DNA of 64,000 bases from JBMNQI01 sp050944055 (GTDB lineage Bacteria > Bacillota > Clostridia > Oscillospirales > Oscillospiraceae), in contig JBMNQI010000002.1 in assembly GCA_050944055.1 (NCBI GenBank), positions 1 to 64,000 of the forward strand, written 5' to 3'. A model generated the notes under the pieces. The model was not told the DNA's origin and made no database searches. It saw only the letters and a list, made by a program, of their open reading frames with translations. A program made the translations under genes and the position numbers. Positions 51,158-59,716 of the stretch are shown in pieces. The stretch's first letter is position 1. Each line of letters begins with the position of its first letter.

Positions 51158-51841
51158 TCAATCGGCCTTAATCGCCTTTTGCCGGGCCTCGCGCTGTATC
51201 ATCATAATAAACTTTGTAAGCGTCCTTCTGTCCGTGTTATGCAGCTGTGTAAAACGCACGCCGACCTGGTGCATGCCGCCATCAGATTCCGGCGGCTTTG
51301 ACCTTACTACCTCCGCTTTCAGGCCGCGCAGCGTCTCGTTCATGCCGCACTTGTTCAAAACCAGGTCGCAGCCGAGCATCTCTCCCGGCTTATATCCATT
51401 TCGCGCGAGCAACAGCATGCCGGTCTCGCAGATATTAAGCGTGTTGGATTTATACTCCGCGGTCTCTGCCGTTTGCCCGTCTTCGTCGGAAAGCTCACGT
51501 ACCCTTACTTCCAGCATGACGTCTACCCTGAAGGCGTTCCTTCTCTGGCGCCGCTCCGGCTCCGTCGTCATCCTGAGCTTTGTCATGGAGACTTTTATAT
51601 TGGCGTCTCTCAGGCCCGTATCCAGAACCAAAGCGTCAAATTCATAGAGCCCCCTGCTGTTGACGGCTCTTATCTTATAGACATGCCCTTTCTCAAGCTC
51701 GACACGTTCCCGCATTGACAGAAGCGGCGAAATAAAAAACGTACGCTCATCCTCCAGGCTCTCTATCATCGTGGCGTGCCAGCCGCCGCCGGCTCTTACC
51801 CGCAGCTTGGCCCCAAGTCTTATGATCTTTTCGGTATTCAA
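51158..51841 (-). CDS. PilZ-domain c-di-GMP-binding flagellar protein (YcgR-like)
   Basis: The 227-residue protein has an N-terminal YcgR-like beta domain and a C-terminal PilZ domain. The c-di-GMP-binding arginines lie in ERRQRRNAFRVDV near residues 95-108. The second PilZ motif (D/N-x-S-x-x-G) reads NICETG, with Cys for Ser. FTQLHNTDRRTLTKFIMMIQREAR closes the domain. YcgR/MotI proteins slow the motor when c-di-GMP is high. The start is TTG at 51841 with AAAGGAGCGG 8 bases upstream. It sits between flhA and fliA. Confidence 0.85.
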   Translation of the reverse strand: MNTEKIIRLGAKLRVRAGGGWHATMIESLEDERTFFISPLLSMRERVELEKGHVYKIRAVNSRGLYEFDALVLDTGLRDANIKVSMTKLRMTTEPERRQRRNAFRVDVMLEVRVRELSDEDGQTAETAEYKSNTLNICETGMLLLARNGYKPGEMLGCDLVLNKCGMNETLRGLKAEVVRSKPPESDGGMHQVGVRFTQLHNTDRRTLTKFIMMIQREARQKAIKAD

Positions 51842-51877
51842 GCAATCCGCTCCTTTTGTGTCGCCTCAGCCGGCCGC

Positions 51878-53917
51878 TCAGGCCTGAAGCGTGACAACCC
51901 CCTCTGCGTGGAGCTCCACTGTCTCCTCAACCTCCCCGTAGGACAGGACCGTAAGATCGCCGGCTATATGCTCGATCATTTTTTTAAACTTTCTTCTGAC
52001 AGGCGGCGACGTCAGAACAATGGGCGTCTTGCCCTGGCCCGTCGTCTTTTCGACAAGCTTTTTTAGGCTGCCTATAATCGACTGCATCTGCGCCGGCTCA
52101 ATAGCCACGAAGCAGCCCGCCTCGTTTTGCTTGCTCCGCTCCAGAATAAGCTGCTCGAGCTTGGGGTCGAGCGTAATGACCGAGACAGTGTTGTCGCGTA
52201 TAAAGCGTCTTGTGATCACGCGCTTTAGGTTCTGACGGACATACTCCGTAAGCAAATCCGTATCCTTCGTAAGGTTTCCGTAATCCGAGAGCGTCTCGAC
52301 TATGGTCTCCATATCCCGTATAGGCACGCCCTCGCGCAGGAGATTGGCCAGAACCTTCTGAATTTCGCCGAGCGAGAACATTTTCGGGAATACCTCGTCA
52401 ACCAGCGCGGGCTGCTGAGACTTGAGGTTGTCCATAAGCGTCTGAACCTGCTGCCTGTTTAAAAGCTCGTGCCCGTAGCGCTTTATAAGCTCTGTCAGGT
52501 GAGTGGCGATGACGGACGGCGGGTCTATCGTCGTATACCCGAGAAGCTCCGCCTTTTCCCTCATGTTTTTCGGTATCCACAGCGCCGGCATTCCGAAGGT
52601 CGGGTCGACTGTCTCGATTCCCGATATTGTCTCTTCTGCCCCGGCCATATTGATTGCCAGGAAGTGGTCCGGCATGACCTCGCCTCTTGCAATTTCCATG
52701 CCCTTGATCTTCAGCACATACTCGCTCGAGCCCAGCTGGATATTATCTCTTAAGCGTATGGACGGCACGATGATGCCCATATCCAGCGCGCACTGGCGCC
52801 TGATCATTACAACACGCTCAAGCAGGTCGCCCCCCAGATTTGCGTCAACCATAGGTATAATGCCGTATCCGAACTCCAGTTCAATCGGCTCCACGCGCAA
52901 AAGGCTCGTTATGCTCTCCGGCTTCCTTTTTTCCCTGGCAATCGTCTCGGCCGTTTCCTCTGAGGACTTCATTTCCTTCTTTCTCGTCCTGTCTATGGAC
53001 CGGTAGCCGAAAATCAAAAGCAAGGCCGCCAAAAGCAGCATAGGGGGCTTGGGCAGACCGGGTATGAGGCTCAGAACTAAAAGCACGGCGCCCGACGCGA
53101 CCATAACGTAAGGCTTGCTGAAAAGCTGCTTTGAAACGCTTATGCCGAAGCTGTCCTCCGAATCCGATCTCGTTACCATGATGCCGGTGGAGGTTGAGAT
53201 GAGCAGCGCCGGTATCTGGCTGACAAGCCCGTCCCCCACAGTCGCGACAGAGTATATGCGCAGGGCGTCCGCAAGCGAATTCCCCTCCATCACAACGCCT
53301 ATGATTATGCCGCCCGTGATATTGATTATTGTGATGATGATGCCGATAATTGCGTCGCCCTTAATAAACTTGCTCGCCCCGTCCATCGCCCCGTAAAAGT
53401 CCGACTCGCTCTGTATCTCTGCTCTCCTTTTTTTCGCGGTCGCTTCGTCAATCGCCCCGGTGTTGAGGTCGGCGTCAATAGCCATCTGCTTGCCGGGCAT
53501 AGCGTCCAGCGTAAAGCGCGCCGCTACCTCCGAGACGCGCTCGGCGCCCTTCGTGATGACTATAAACTGTATCGCGATAATGATTAAGAAGATGATGAAA
53601 CCGACTATGACGTTGTCCCCGGTGACAAAGCTTCCGAAGGTTGTGATGACCTTGCCGGCGTTTCCTCCGTTGCCCAGTATAAGCTTCGTGGACGAAACGT
53701 TCAGCGCCAGCCTGAACAGCGTAGTAATCAGCAGTATCGTGGGGAGGATGGAAAACTCAAGCGGGTTCTTTATGTACAGCGATGTGATAAGAATGAAGAT
53801 TGACACCGTTATGTTGACAATCAAAAGCACGTCGAGGACCGAAGACTTCAGCGGGATGATAATAAGCATGATAACTATCAGCACTACTGCCGCTATAAAT
53901 GCATCAGCCGCTTTCAT
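51878..53917 (-). CDS. flhA: Flagellar export gate protein FlhA
   Basis: The 679-residue protein has eight membrane helices in the first 330 residues and a cytoplasmic substrate-docking domain. Signatures: NVSSTKLILGNGGNAGKVITTFGSFV, AARFTLDAMPGKQMAIDADLNTGAIDEATAKKRR (FHIPEP-type loop) and YTTIDPPSVIATHLTELIKRYGHELLNRQQVQ near residue 470. GGAGGGCGGAA precedes the ATG, which overlaps the flhB stop by 4 bases. Confidence 0.95.
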   Translation of the reverse strand: MKAADAFIAAVVLIVIMLIIIPLKSSVLDVLLIVNITVSIFILITSLYIKNPLEFSILPTILLITTLFRLALNVSSTKLILGNGGNAGKVITTFGSFVTGDNVIVGFIIFLIIIAIQFIVITKGAERVSEVAARFTLDAMPGKQMAIDADLNTGAIDEATAKKRRAEIQSESDFYGAMDGASKFIKGDAIIGIIITIINITGGIIIGVVMEGNSLADALRIYSVATVGDGLVSQIPALLISTSTGIMVTRSDSEDSFGISVSKQLFSKPYVMVASGAVLLVLSLIPGLPKPPMLLLAALLLIFGYRSIDRTRKKEMKSSEETAETIAREKRKPESITSLLRVEPIELEFGYGIIPMVDANLGGDLLERVVMIRRQCALDMGIIVPSIRLRDNIQLGSSEYVLKIKGMEIARGEVMPDHFLAINMAGAEETISGIETVDPTFGMPALWIPKNMREKAELLGYTTIDPPSVIATHLTELIKRYGHELLNRQQVQTLMDNLKSQQPALVDEVFPKMFSLGEIQKVLANLLREGVPIRDMETIVETLSDYGNLTKDTDLLTEYVRQNLKRVITRRFIRDNTVSVITLDPKLEQLILERSKQNEAGCFVAIEPAQMQSIIGSLKKLVEKTTGQGKTPIVLTSPPVRRKFKKMIEHIAGDLTVLSYGEVEETVELHAEGVVTLQA

Positions 53918-54996
53918 TTCCGCCCTCCCTTTCTCTTCATCCTGTACACATAAACAAGTATCTCGGCAACCGCCTTGTACATATCGCTCGGGATCTCCTG
54001 ATCCAGCTCGCAGCTCTTATAAAGCGCCTGGGCGACGGGTTTGTTCTCCACGATCTCTATCCCGTATTCTTTAGCCTTTTCCTTTATTTTCAGAGCTACA
54101 TGGTCCTTGCCCTTCGCCAAAACAACTGGCGCGCTGTCCTCCTTCTCCTTATACCGGATTGCGACGGCATAGTGAGTGGGGTTCGTGATGACGACGTCCG
54201 CCTCCGGCAGCCTGCGCATCATACGTAGCCTGCTCATCTGGCGCTGTTTCTGCCTTATCCTGCTCTTAATCTTCGGGTCGCCCTCGAGCTGCTTGTATTC
54301 TTCCTTGACCTCCTGTTTTGTCATCATGAGGTCTTTTTCGTACTTTAAGCGCTGGTACAAGTAGTCGAACGCCGCCACCGCCCCGAGGCCGGCGCCCATC
54401 CTTATCCCCAGCTTGAGCGCCGTATGCATGATGTCTGTAAAAGCCTGTTTGATATCCGTGTTCATCATGGTTGGAAGCCGGGCGATAATACCTTTATAGG
54501 CCGAATAGGCGATATAGCAAAGCAGGGCGAGCTTGAGCGCCGATTTCACAAGCTCTATAAGCGAGCGTGTTGAAAAGATACGCTTAAAGCCTTCGATTGG
54601 GTTTATCCTGTTGAACTTCGGTTTAAGCGTTTCGCCCGTAAACAGCAAGCCTGTCTGAAAAACATGGACAAGCACTCCGACTAGCAGCGCAAGCAGCAAA
54701 ACCGGCCAGATTATCCTCAGGCCGTCGGCCAGCGCCTGCCTGTAAACATGCATGACCGCGGCCTTATTAATGCTATCGGAGGCAGCCAGATAGCCTGAAG
54801 AGAGATAGTTTTTGACCATAGCTGACGCGCTTTTGACAAAGCCGTCCCAGGCGGCGTTCAATACCGCAAACAGCGTGATAACCGAAAATGCTATGTTAAG
54901 CTCGTTGCTTCTGGCGACCTGTCCTTGCTTTCTGGCCTTTTCTTTTCGTCTCTTGGTCGGTTTTTCAGTGCGTTCGCCTGCGCTGTTTCCGCTCAT
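53914..54996 (-). CDS. flhB: Flagellar export switch protein FlhB
   Basis: The 360-residue protein has four membrane helices and a cytoplasmic domain with the self-cleaving NPTH motif (VVITNPTHYAVAIRY near residue 270). It changes export specificity from hook to filament proteins with FliK. The N-terminus GERTEKPTKRRKEKARKQGQVARS is canonical. Its start overlaps the fliR stop (54993-54996), and its stop overlaps the flhA start. It is separate from FliR, not fused as in some clostridia. Confidence 0.95.
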   Translation of the reverse strand: MSGNSAGERTEKPTKRRKEKARKQGQVARSNELNIAFSVITLFAVLNAAWDGFVKSASAMVKNYLSSGYLAASDSINKAAVMHVYRQALADGLRIIWPVLLLALLVGVLVHVFQTGLLFTGETLKPKFNRINPIEGFKRIFSTRSLIELVKSALKLALLCYIAYSAYKGIIARLPTMMNTDIKQAFTDIMHTALKLGIRMGAGLGAVAAFDYLYQRLKYEKDLMMTKQEVKEEYKQLEGDPKIKSRIRQKQRQMSRLRMMRRLPEADVVITNPTHYAVAIRYKEKEDSAPVVLAKGKDHVALKIKEKAKEYGIEIVENKPVAQALYKSCELDQEIPSDMYKAVAEILVYVYRMKRKGGRK

Positions 54997-55787
54997 TGCA
55001 TTACCCCAAAGCTGTTGAAAACCTCTTCAATGGACTGGAACATTTCATTGAATATCGTGTTGCTGAAGCCGATGAAGACGGGAACCGAAATCAGCAGCAC
55101 CGCCAGCCCCGCAACTATCTTCACAGGTATGCCTATGACGAACATGTTCATCTGCGGAACCGAACGGATAAGCACGCCCATTGCTATTTCGAGTATCATT
55201 CCGGCCGCGAGCACGGGCATGGCCACCATTACCGCGAGCACAAAGCTCAGCGTGAAGGCCTCAAGCAGCGCATATACGAAATCCATGGAAAGCAGCACGT
55301 TCCCAACGGGAATTTTCGAAAACGTGGCGTACAGTATGGCGATGAGCTTCAGGTGCCCGTTTACGCAGAAGAACACTATAAGAAGAACGACGTTGAGAAG
55401 ATTGCCTATAACGGGCACCTGAGAGCTGTTCTGAATGTCGTATACGCTCACGATGCCGAAGCCTGTCTGCATGTCCATTATCTGCCCGGCTGTAAACACA
55501 AGGTTGAAAAAAACATTCGCGACAAATCCCATGCAAAGGCCGAAAAGCAGCTCCTTGACGCACATCAGGGCGTATTCTAAAAGCGTTTCGCAGCCGAGGC
55601 CCTTGAGTGGGGCGGGGAACGCCAGAAAAACTATGTATGTAAGCGCAAGCATAAATACTATTTTTATAGGGGCGGGCGTTGTCTTGCGCCCGAAGACCGG
55701 AGACGGCCATATAAGCCCGCTTACTCTTAAAAACAATAAAAGCGTATAATCAAAGTTTTTTGTAACAAGACCTATAAACTCCGTCAT
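54993..55787 (-). CDS. fliR: Flagellar export gate protein FliR
   Basis: The 264-residue membrane protein has about six helices. Family marks: RVSGLIWPSPVFGRKTTPAPIKIVFMLALTYIVF, LLFGLCMGFVANVFFNLVFTAGQIMDMQTGFGIVSVYDIQNSSQVPVIGNLLNV and LIRSVPQMNMFVIGIPVKI. It forms the core export channel with FliP and FliQ. Coupled by a 4-base overlap to flhB. Confidence 0.95.
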   Translation of the reverse strand: MTEFIGLVTKNFDYTLLLFLRVSGLIWPSPVFGRKTTPAPIKIVFMLALTYIVFLAFPAPLKGLGCETLLEYALMCVKELLFGLCMGFVANVFFNLVFTAGQIMDMQTGFGIVSVYDIQNSSQVPVIGNLLNVVLLIVFFCVNGHLKLIAILYATFSKIPVGNVLLSMDFVYALLEAFTLSFVLAVMVAMPVLAAGMILEIAMGVLIRSVPQMNMFVIGIPVKIVAGLAVLLISVPVFIGFSNTIFNEMFQSIEEVFNSFGVMQ

Positions 55788-55799
55788 TGTCTTCCCCCG

Positions 55800-56072
55800 T
55801 CAGGCGACATAGGTGATAATAGATTCAAAAAGCCTGTAGGTGAAGTCTGTCGTCTTTGTAATTATCCATCCCCCGAAGATCAAAACGGCCAGCAGAATCC
55901 CGATGATTTTCGGTACAAAGCTCAGCGTCTGTTCGTTTATCTGCGTCGTAGCCTGAAATATTGACACGACAACACCTATGACAAGCGCCACCGCGAGCAT
56001 AGGCATGGCGGCGATTATCGTCGTATATATCGCATCCTGCAGGATGCTTATTATCTCCGTCTGGTTAAGCAT
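55800..56072 (-). CDS. fliQ: Flagellar export gate protein FliQ
   Basis: The 90-residue protein has two membrane helices. The central block VALVIGVVVSIFQATTQINEQTLSFVPKIIGILLAV is the family signature. It lies between fliP and fliR, the standard order, with GGAGGGCG upstream. Confidence 0.95.
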   Translation of the reverse strand: MLNQTEIISILQDAIYTTIIAAMPMLAVALVIGVVVSIFQATTQINEQTLSFVPKIIGILLAVLIFGGWIITKTTDFTYRLFESIITYVA

Positions 56073-56096
56073 ACGCGCCCTCCGGTACGGCCTCGG

Positions 56097-56879
56097 TCAC
56101 GAAAAGCTCTTGACTAAAGTTCCGAATACGAGCTGCCATCCGTCCACAAGCACAAAAAGCAGTATTTTAAAAGGCAGTGAAATCATGGCCGGCGGCAGCA
56201 TCATCATGCCCATGGCCATCAGCGTGCTTGCTACGACCATGTCGATCACAATGAACGGTATGTATATGAGAAACCCGATCTGAAAAGCCCTTTTAAGCTC
56301 GCTGGTCAAAAAAGAGGGTATTATAACATGCGTCGGCACTTCCTGCAGGTCTTCGACTTCTTCAATGCCGCGAAGAGAGCAAAAGAAATTGAGGTCGGAT
56401 TTATATGTCTGCTCAAGCATGAATTCCCGTATCGGCACCATTGCTTCCGTCGAGAACTCCTCTATCGTTATCTCGCCTTCTGTGTAAGGAATATACGCCC
56501 TTTCCTTGACCTCTCCTATGACGGGGCTCATGACAAAAAAGTCAAGCAGGAGCGCAAGCCCGATTATCACCTGCGCCGGCGGGACGTTCTGAGTGCCTAT
56601 CGCGTTTTTAACAAAACCCAGGACTATGACGATCCTTGTAAACCCGGTAAGGCATATGACGAGCGTAGGTATGAGCGCGAGGCCCGTCAGCAGCACCACT
56701 ATGTCGAGCGTCTGCGCGTTTTCCCCGAACACCGACTTTACAACCTCGTCCGCCGTGGCCGAAGCCTGCGGGCCTACTGCCGCAATAACAATTAAGCCGA
56801 GCGCAAACACGGCTAAATGCGGGAGGGTCTTTTTGCCGGGCCTTCTTCCTGTTTGCCGTCTATTCTTCTCCGCTTTCAT
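56097..56879 (-). CDS. fliP: Flagellar export gate protein FliP
   Basis: The 260-residue protein has a basic N-terminus and a signal-type helix (LAVFALGLIVIAAVGPQASA), then four helices. Signatures: TRIVIVLGFVKNAIGTQNVPPAQVIIGLALLLDFFVMSPV and VIIPSFLTSELKRAFQIGFLIYIPFIVIDMVVASTLMAMGMMMLPPAMISLPFKILLFVLVDGW. Its start overlaps the 3' end of fliO by 20 bases. Confidence 0.95.
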   Translation of the reverse strand: MKAEKNRRQTGRRPGKKTLPHLAVFALGLIVIAAVGPQASATADEVVKSVFGENAQTLDIVVLLTGLALIPTLVICLTGFTRIVIVLGFVKNAIGTQNVPPAQVIIGLALLLDFFVMSPVIGEVKERAYIPYTEGEITIEEFSTEAMVPIREFMLEQTYKSDLNFFCSLRGIEEVEDLQEVPTHVIIPSFLTSELKRAFQIGFLIYIPFIVIDMVVASTLMAMGMMMLPPAMISLPFKILLFVLVDGWQLVFGTLVKSFS

Positions 56880-57285
56880 CTTCCGCCTGCCCCGCGTCCC
56901 TCATGATTTCTGAAAAGCTTTTTTCGTCTTCTGCAGCTTCATACTGTTTTGTTTTCAAAAACGCGGAAAAAATATCCGGCAAAACGCCAAGAGGTTTTTT
57001 AGTCCGCTCGTCTTCTGCCGGAAATTCTGAAGCTTCCTTCTTGTCTATTACGGTCATATTCTGATTAGTTACGCCGATAAGGTAGACGGTCTGCCCGGCG
57101 GCGATTAAAATAAACTCTTTGTCCCTGGCGATGGAAAACCGGTCGATAAGTCTGAAGTTCCGCGTCTTCCCGCCCATGCCTTTGGATTTGACTGCCAGAA
57201 ACCTCGTGGCGTAATACGCGGCAAATATCACCAGGATCATAACGGCTAATACGCCGAAAACCTGCGTTATCTGTTGGAAGTTCAA
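56860..57285 (-). CDS. fliO: Flagellar biosynthetic protein FliO
   Basis: The 141-residue protein has one N-terminal helix (about 8-28), then a small beta domain (FRLIDRFSIARDKEFILIAAGQTVYLIGVTNQNMTVI) and an acidic tail. FliO supports FliP assembly. The start is TTG at 57285 with GGAGGGG upstream. FliO is poorly conserved; position before fliP supports the call. Confidence 0.85.
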   Translation of the reverse strand: MNFQQITQVFGVLAVMILVIFAAYYATRFLAVKSKGMGGKTRNFRLIDRFSIARDKEFILIAAGQTVYLIGVTNQNMTVIDKKEASEFPAEDERTKKPLGVLPDIFSAFLKTKQYEAAEDEKSFSEIMRDAGQAEDESGEE

Positions 57286-57331
57286 TTTTCCCCTCCGAAT
57301 CGCTTTGACGGACAGGCCGGCACTCGGCCGT

Positions 57332-57640
57332 TCACACCTGCATGTTCATGATTTGGTTATACGCGTCCAGCAGCTTGTTTCGCACCTCGATTGTCAGGCT
57401 CAGAGCTATCTCGGCCTTTTCGGAATCAATCATAACATCCGATATATCGTCGACGTCCCCGGTCAGCAGGGAGAGAACCGAATTCTTATCCCCAGCCTCT
57501 GTGCTTTCGGCAAGCTCGTAAATATCTTTGAACACGTCGGCAAAACCGGCGCCTTTTTCGCCGTTTTCCGGCGATGCGCTTTTCAGGCTGTCAAGCAGGC
57601 CTGAAACAGGACTATTCAGCAGGGCTTCAATGCTGTTCAT
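57332..57640 (-). CDS. fliE: Flagellar MS-ring-rod adaptor FliE
   Basis: The 102-residue protein joins the MS ring to the rod. The C-terminal block DVDDISDVMIDSEKAEIALSLTIEVRNKLLDAYNQIMNMQV is the diagnostic FliE end. The N-terminal half is Ser/Glu-rich. It follows flgC by 14 bases, as in most flagellar operons. Confidence 0.92.
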   Translation of the reverse strand: MNSIEALLNSPVSGLLDSLKSASPENGEKGAGFADVFKDIYELAESTEAGDKNSVLSLLTGDVDDISDVMIDSEKAEIALSLTIEVRNKLLDAYNQIMNMQV

Positions 57641-57654
57641 TCCTTATCCTCCAG

Positions 57655-58083
57655 CTATCTGCCGATTTCCAGCGCCTTCACTGCCATGTCCTTGGAGGCG
57701 TTGAAAGCGGTTACGTTCGCCTCATACGAGCGGTATGCCGAAACCATATCGACCATCTCCTGCCACAGGTCGACATTAGGCTTTTCCACATAACCTTCGT
57801 CGTTGGCATTGACATTTGTCGGGTCATATTCCAGCCTGAAGTCCGACTGGTCAGTCCCTATCTGCGAGACATAAACGCCGCCCGGGCGCGTTTCGTCATC
57901 TGCGCGCATATATGACGAAAACGAGTCCTTTTCCGCCAGCACGACATATTTGCGGCGGTACGGCCCCCCGATCTGAGTCTCAGTCGTGTCGATGTTCGCG
58001 ATGTTTTCGGATATAACGTCCATGCGCATGCGCTGGGCGGTCAGCCCCGACGCGCTTATATCCAGCGAATCCAGAAAGCCCAT
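57655..58083 (-). CDS. flgC: Flagellar basal-body rod protein FlgC
   Basis: The 142-residue proximal-rod protein starts MGFLDSLDISASGLTAQRMRMDVISENIANIDTTET and ends VNVDLWQEMVDMVSAYRSYEANVTAFNASKDMAVKALEIGR-like, both canonical. ATG 58083 has GAGGAGG upstream; a start at 58098 would lie in the leader. It is the first gene after the second riboswitch, so its transcription is gated by it. flgB, normally adjacent, is 343 bases upstream. Confidence 0.94.
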   Translation of the reverse strand: MGFLDSLDISASGLTAQRMRMDVISENIANIDTTETQIGGPYRRKYVVLAEKDSFSSYMRADDETRPGGVYVSQIGTDQSDFRLEYDPTNVNANDEGYVEKPNVDLWQEMVDMVSAYRSYEANVTAFNASKDMAVKALEIGR

Positions 58084-58100
58084 AGTCGTCCTCCTCAAGA

Positions 58101-58144
58101 AAAAAAATTAAGGAATTCATCCGGTTACCCAAATGAATTCCTTA
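58101..58144 (-). terminator. Riboswitch-controlled terminator before flgC
   Basis: TAAGGAATTCAT (58109-58120) pairs perfectly with ATGAATTCCTTA (58133-58144). On the minus strand it is followed by seven T residues (58101-58107). Read on the minus strand, its arm and loop contain CATTTGGGTAACCGG, complementary at 14 of 15 positions to CCGGTTACCAAAATG at the aptamer 3' end. Confidence 0.88.
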
Positions 58145-58197
58145 CGGGCATAGCAAAAAGAATATGCTTTCAGCATATTATCCATATCCCCATAAAA

Positions 58198-58278
58198 CAT
58201 TTTGGTAACCGGCTGTCATAGTCAAAAGACTTTAGACCCATGGCTTTGCGTCCCAGCTTTTCAGCTGGTTTGCCTTTT
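58198..58278 (-). promoter_or_regulatory. Cyclic di-GMP-I (GEMM-I) riboswitch aptamer between flgB and flgC
   Basis: On the minus strand the order is GGCAAACC, a hairpin CAGCT-GAAA-AGCTG, GGACGCAAAGCCA, GGGTCTAA, a short hairpin AGTC-TTTT-GACT, then ATGACAGCCGG and TTACC closing P1. All conserved GEMM-I positions visible in the fliF copy are here too. A linker hairpin AATATGCT-TTC-AGCATATT separates it from the terminator. It should gate transcription of flgC and about twenty genes after it. Confidence 0.92.
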
Positions 58279-58297
58279 CAGTATGTTTCTGATGGTA

Positions 58298-58326
58298 GAT
58301 AATAATGGAAAAAAATTTTTTAGTCA
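58298..58326 (-). promoter_or_regulatory. Sigma-A-type promoter of the flgC unit
   Basis: On the minus strand, TTGACT (58321-58326), 17 bases, then TATTAT (58298-58303). Identical boxes and spacing to the fliF promoter; spacer is A6T7-rich. Start near 58291, only about 12 bases before the aptamer. Confidence 0.85.
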
Positions 58327-58426
58327 ATGCTTTTATGAAAAAATATAATATTTAACAAAAGCTCACTGAAATAAACTTAGCATCATTGTATATATTGTAT
58401 ATATGCAAAGTATTGACCGCATGCCG

Positions 58427-58834
58427 TCAGGCTTTTCCTCTTATCGCCATATTGAGCTTGTTGAACTCGGAATTGATCTTGCTGACCAGCGTATAGTACT
58501 GCAGGCTGTTTTGAGCGAGAGCGGTCATTTGAGACTCGATGTCCACGTTGTTGCCGTCCGCTCTCATAGAATAATCTTCCGACCGCGCAACTTCCGGGTC
58601 GGGAATGCTCATGCCGTCGGCCGGCTTGCTGATATGCTTCTGTCTGGTCGTTTTAAGCTCAAGGTCGCCTGTTCTGATTGCCGAAACAAGAATATCCTCA
58701 AACCTGACCTCCGACACCTTAAAGCCAGGCGTATCCGCGTTGGCTATGTTGTTGGAAATGACCTCGTTTCGAAGCCATGTCGCGTCCAGGCCCTTTTGAA
58801 GGCTGTCCGTAACCTGAAATAGCTTGTCCCACAT
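58427..58834 (-). CDS. flgB: Flagellar basal-body rod protein FlgB
   Basis: The 135-residue proximal-rod protein has the FlgB pattern ATWLRNEVISNNIANADTPGFKVSEVRFEDIL and ends SQMTALAQNSLQYYTLVSKINSEFNKLNMAIRG. ATG 58834 follows GAGGAGAG; longer starts are in the upstream gap. Unlike in most genomes it is not next to flgC: a promoter, riboswitch and terminator lie between them. It therefore belongs to the upstream fliD-cheR transcript. Confidence 0.93.
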   Translation of the reverse strand: MWDKLFQVTDSLQKGLDATWLRNEVISNNIANADTPGFKVSEVRFEDILVSAIRTGDLELKTTRQKHISKPADGMSIPDPEVARSEDYSMRADGNNVDIESQMTALAQNSLQYYTLVSKINSEFNKLNMAIRGKA

Positions 58835-58909
58835 ATCGACTCTCCTCTCGGTAGTTCGCATATTATATACATAATCCGGCTCCAAAGTCAAGGCTGCCCC
58901 GACATGTGA

Positions 58910-59716
58910 CTAAAGCGGTTTCCGGTAAACGGCCGGCTTCACAAACTCAAACCTTGTTTCAATATTGTGGAGCGTTTCGCTCAGCCCGATAAACAAGTAT
59001 CCGCCGGGTTCAAGATGCTCATAGAACTTCTGCGCCAGAGCCTGCTTTGTCTCGTTTTTGAAGTAGATCATCACGTTTCGGCAGAAAATTATGTGGTACC
59101 TGCCGGCTTTGAAAGGATGTATGAGATTGAACTTTTCAAAGCGGACCATTTTCCGCAGTTCCTCCACGACCTGATATCTGTCGCCTTCCTGCTTTGTAAA
59201 AAACCTGTTTTTCGTTAACTGATCCAGATCGCGGAGCTGGCTCTGCGAATATACGCCGGCGCGCGCGGCGTTTAACACATTGTCCGATATATCGGTGGCG
59301 AGTATTCTTGTCAGGCAGGTTTTGTTGTTCGATTCAAAATACTTTAACAGCGTAATTGCGATAGTATACGGCTCTTCTCCCGAGGAACAGCCCGCGCTCC
59401 AGATCCTAAGCTCCCCGTTCCTGACTTTGGGGCAGATTTCCGGCAACACATTGCTTGTGAGGAACTCGTAATGCCGCGGCTCGCGCATAAACATCGTGTA
59501 ATTTGTTGTCAGCTTCGATACCAGAATACTTAGTTTTTCTTCGGTCGGCCTTTTGAGAACGGACTCCACGTATTCGTGAAAGTTTGAAAAGCCCATCTTC
59601 AGGATCAGATTTGAAAGTCGCCCTTCTATAAGCGCGGTTTTGTTTTCAAAATTCAGGCCGTAGTTATTCAGCATGAAATCTTTAAGGCGGTTAAAGTCCT
59701 GCTCTGCAATCTTCAT
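58910..59716 (-). CDS. cheR: Chemotaxis methyltransferase CheR
   Basis: The 268-residue enzyme methylates glutamates of chemoreceptors with S-adenosylmethionine. The N-terminal helical domain is followed by the SAM fold (LRIWSAGCSSGEEPYTIAITLLKYF near residue 105, RILATDISDNVLNAARAGVYS, and YHIIFCRNVMIYF). The GxGxSxGEEPY-type motif is intact. It overlaps the cheW stop by 4 bases. Confidence 0.95.
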   Translation of the reverse strand: MKIAEQDFNRLKDFMLNNYGLNFENKTALIEGRLSNLILKMGFSNFHEYVESVLKRPTEEKLSILVSKLTTNYTMFMREPRHYEFLTSNVLPEICPKVRNGELRIWSAGCSSGEEPYTIAITLLKYFESNNKTCLTRILATDISDNVLNAARAGVYSQSQLRDLDQLTKNRFFTKQEGDRYQVVEELRKMVRFEKFNLIHPFKAGRYHIIFCRNVMIYFKNETKQALAQKFYEHLEPGGYLFIGLSETLHNIETRFEFVKPAVYRKPL

